This document shows positions 60,901-64,000 of a stretch of 64,000 bases of DNA, piece after piece. This DNA is from Erythrocercus mccallii. Lineage: Eukaryota > Chordata > Aves > Passeriformes > Dicruridae. The position numbers and the translations under genes were made by a program. The notes below the pieces were generated by a model, which was not told the DNA's origin, made no database searches, and saw nothing but the letters and a program-made list of their open reading frames with translations. Within the stretch, counting starts at the first letter, position 1. Every line of letters starts with the position of its first letter. The stretch is from positions 372,001 to 436,000 of the forward strand of contig VZRG01000533.1 in assembly GCA_013397435.1 (NCBI GenBank), read 5' to 3'.

Positions 60901-63900
60901 AATGGATGTAAATTAATAGGAAAAAGAGTATGAAGAAGACACCACCAATGGCTTCCAAAAAGAAATCCAAACTGGTTCCCTGATTTTCTCAGAGGATAGC
61001 TCTGGACTGTATTGGCTGAGAGATTAGTCTGTATTGTGTTTTAGAGAAATAATTGTCTACAGAAGAGATAGGTTTGGAGGGATCTAAAGGCAGCCTTCCT
61101 GTCCCTACAAGGTGATCAACAAGACAGGCCAAGCTCCTTCTGTTAGGCTTTGCTTGGAGAACAAGAGCCAATGGACATAACATGAATCAAGAGAGGATCA
61201 CATTTTCCCCACAAGGACATCCAGATGTTGAAACAAGCTGTTCAAACAGGGTTATGCACTCTCTGTCCTTGGAGCTTTGCAAGCCCCAACTGAATAAAGC
61301 CCTGACCTGACCCTATCTCCTTGATGACCCTGCGTGAACCAGAGGTTGGACTGCAAGCCTTCTGAGATCCCTTCCAACCAGAATAACCCTATGATTTCAG
61401 GATACACATTCTTTAATGGTTTTTTCTGTATCTGTTGAATAAATTACACTTATTCAAAAACTCCATCTTCCAAGGAAAGCCGAAGTATTTCCACAAAGGT
61501 TTGCACATGCTCATGAATTTAAAAAATCAGGACTTTATTTTGTTGCCCAACTATGGACAATAGTGAAGTAACACCAGACATCTTTCAAGGCCTAGAAACT
61601 GAGCTGAAACTACCAGCCTGTTTTTAAAGGGCCCCATTGTTTTGCTTGTCTGCTTTGTTTCTATCAGAATTATTAGGAGAAGCCACACAGAGATCAGGGG
61701 CTGCGGAATTCTTTCATTTAGAAACAGCCTTTACTTGTGTTGTTACATTTTGCAGCCTTGTTTCCTCCCATTACATTTGCAGCCTTACAGAACCGTCACA
61801 TTCCCATGGAGGCTGAGAGGCAAAGCTGTTACCAAAAATTCCTCTTTGCTGTTTCTATCCACAATGCTATTACTATTCCCTTATCCTGGGGGGAATAGGA
61901 GGGTTTAGTCATATGCTCATTCTTTTCCAAGGCATAAACAGTAGCCCTGGAAGATGACCAGCATCTTTATGAAGAAGCTTCAGTATGTGGTCTTCACAAC
62001 ACATGGTTTCTATTTTTGTCATTCTGATAAAAACATAGCAATGTCAATAGTTTTTTTCTTGTGATTTGGTGATTGTCAATGACCTGCATGTCAGCTGACA
62101 TAGCTGACACAGTTAAATCAGAAATTAGCACTGAAGTCTCTTTAGAAGACAGAAACATGGACACTGAGCACGAGTAAAATTATAAGACAATCCACATGAT
62201 ACTCCATTAAACAATGAAACATGTGACTGACTGAAAAACAGAGACACATCAGCAATTTTCCCCAAGGAAGTTTATGGTATTTAACTCCTAAACATTAATT
62301 TTATTGTATTATGTGAGGAACCAATTAACTGAGAGCTTCATTTTTATCAGACATCAGAATTATTGTTCAGAACATAGATGAATGGTAAATTCAGCATATT
62401 TCAATTTTATTGGCCTTTACTTGTTCATCTCTCATATTTTGCCAACTTTAAAAGGTAATTAGATACTTCATCAATAACTTTCTGTGAATTATTTTATTTA
62501 GAACATTTCCAGCAGCAACAAGCTGATATGTAAGACATTTAAAATACAGCTATTGCATATTCAGATTTTCCCCCCTAAATGGATGTGGTTGAGATAGTGA
62601 TCAAAGTGCTTTCAAAAAACCTTGTGTTGATGACATCTGACTGCAAACACAATACGATTTGTTACAACAAATTATCCACAGGGGACAGGACAAATGGGCA
62701 AAACCAATTCTTGTTTCCAAAATTTGTCATATTACCATAAAAATAACACAGGTTTCAGTAAATAAAAGGCTATCTAGTAGCTTTCCTGAGAATTTGCCAG
62801 TAGCCTGGAAAACGTACTTGGGGTAAATCCCATTTCTGGAAATACAGACTTGGCAACTATTGTTTCCTGAGAAAAGAAAACAAATCCTAAAAATCTCCAA
62901 ATAATTCCATTTCTTGCACACCTTAGTTTAGAAAACAAGGTGCGTTGTTCCTCATCTTCTACAGAAGAAACTATATGGAATTCAACAGCTTCAATCATCC
63001 TGAAAAGCCTCAGGACTGACAGAACACACCACACTGCTTTAGGTGCAAGTCAGCATTTCCTTTCCCTTTTAACATGATGATCAAATATTTTAAGAAGCGC
63101 TGGAGTGCAGTTTCTTAAATTCATCTTACTTAGCATCACTAATTAGGGAAGACTCATCAAAGTTTGGGCTACTCTGTGTAGCTGACTTGGAAACGACTGG
63201 CAACAGTGCTGCCAATGTAGAAGCATGGAAACATCCTGACCTGGTCCATGCTGATACTTGCATTTGTTGAAGAAGACCCAGAGAACACTGTTCTCATCCT
63301 AACTTCTGCCTTTTTTTGTATTTCAGTCCCCAGAAGTAGTCTCTTGTGCTTTCCCAAATCTTTATTCCCTTTAATATCTCTTATACAGGAGATACAGCCC
63401 TGCCTTGACATTCCACATACAAATCCATACATATGTGCATGTATAAAATGATCATACTACCTATGACTGATGAGCAGCTTGCTCAGAGGCAGAACTATGC
63501 AGTTTTTAAAGGGCACAATACAAAACTTCTATCACTTGCACCATTTTTATGCTTTCAAAGCACTTCTCAAATATTAATTAGCTCTAAATAAATTCTAATT
63601 ATTTCTAAGAGTGGCCCTAGCAGATCTGTATCATCTGGTGTGAAATCTGACTTTAGAGAAGTCAACAGCAACAGCTCCTCAGACCTCAGCCGAGCTGACA
63701 TTTCCCTTGCCATTGCTAAAATCCTGGGAGTTGTGTCTATTATCTGGGAAGTACCATAAGTAGAGCTGAACTAGCAACAGCAGGAGTAACAAGTGATAAG
63801 GTTATGGAACGAGAAGCAAAGAAGGGTTAAATGACCTGAGCCAATCTGTGGAGCTCAAATGTGGGAGAAGCTTTGGGAAATGCAGTAACAGGACTCTGAT

Positions 63901-64000
63901 TTCAGCATCGGCTGAAATGGAAGGTACTTGCCTGATGCTAAAACCAGTTTAAATACTTGGGATATAGGGGTCAGCTCCTAAAATTTGCTAATGCTGCCAG

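Larger units (their letters stand above)
60300..61398 (+). mobile_element. CR1 LINE, internally deleted copy
   Basis: The 5' part (to about 60900) matches the end of CR1 ORF1 and the start of ORF2. The 3' part (about 61010-61398) matches a CR1 3' UTR: GGCAGCCTTCCTGTCCCTAC, AAGGTGATCAACAAGACAGG, ATCCTTGGAG, AACTGAATAAAGCCCTGA, AGGTTGGACTGCAAG and TCCCTTCCAACC, then an ATGATT end. The reverse-transcriptase body, normally about 2 kb or more, is missing. Typical CR1 copies are truncated from the 5' end, so a copy keeping ORF1/ORF2 start and 3' UTR but not the middle is unusual. It could be one internally deleted insertion or two CR1 fragments side by side. Orientation is antisense to SOX5. Frameshifts and stops make it inactive. 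Confidence 0.85.
56175..64000 (-). other. SOX5: SOX5 intron (3' part of the intron preceding exon D)
   Basis: The polypyrimidine and AG acceptor of exon D lies at 56175-56190. No upstream SOX5 coding exon was found between here and the window end, so this intron is longer than 7.8 kb. It contains an L2-like tail (about 60035) and an internally deleted CR1 (about 60300-61398). The stretches 56200-60030 and 61400-64000 show nothing nameable apart from A/T-rich homeodomain-like patches such as 57380-57410. Confidence 0.85.

Noticed and set aside
63810..63880. Possible MIR-like text (GTTAAATGACCTGAGCCAAT)
   Set aside because: Too short and divergent compared with the other relics.

Overview
This is vertebrate, almost certainly avian, nuclear DNA. 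It is AT-rich, intron-dominated and low in repeats. It carries CR1-type LINE copies and a solo LTR of the ERVL-like kind that I recognise from songbird and other neoavian genomes. The only supported host gene is SOX5 (SoxD-family HMG-box transcription factor), read on the minus strand. The window covers an internal slice of it: four coding exons at 56174-56089, 26671-26525, 5818-5641 and 930-785 in transcription order. All introns between them are GT-AG and all phases agree (exon D enters in phase 1, then 0, 0, 1, leaving in phase 0). Together they encode about 185 residues: the Ala-rich segment, the region before the PLNLS motif, the PLNLS (CtBP-type) region and the second coiled coil. The N-terminal leucine zipper/Q-box exons lie beyond position 64000. 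The HMG-box exons lie before position 1.

Layout by coordinate: 1-784 intron; 785-930 exon A; 931-5640 intron, with a coding-like but frame-broken relic at about 3660-4060 on the minus strand; 5641-5818 exon B; 5819-26524 intron of 20.7 kb, with several ancient SINE relics and a CpG/CRE-rich candidate internal promoter near 17.9-18.4 kb; 26525-26671 exon C; 26672-56088 intron of 29.4 kb, with a CR1 3' end at 43.1-43.7 kb, an 81-bp near-identical direct duplication (42488 and 46933), two motif-rich candidate enhancers (46.4 and 48.5 kb) and a solo LTR at 55271-55810; 56089-56174 exon D; 56175-64000 intron, with an internally deleted CR1 at about 60.3-61.4 kb.

The rest is simple repeats and unannotated intron. 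SOX5 introns in vertebrates are known for conserved non-coding elements, so some of this is probably regulatory, but conservation cannot be measured from one sequence. I found no tRNA, rRNA, CRISPR, operon or complete second gene, and no clear new biological system. The best leads are the unidentified frame-broken coding relic, the 81-bp duplicated segment and the candidate internal SOX5 promoter.
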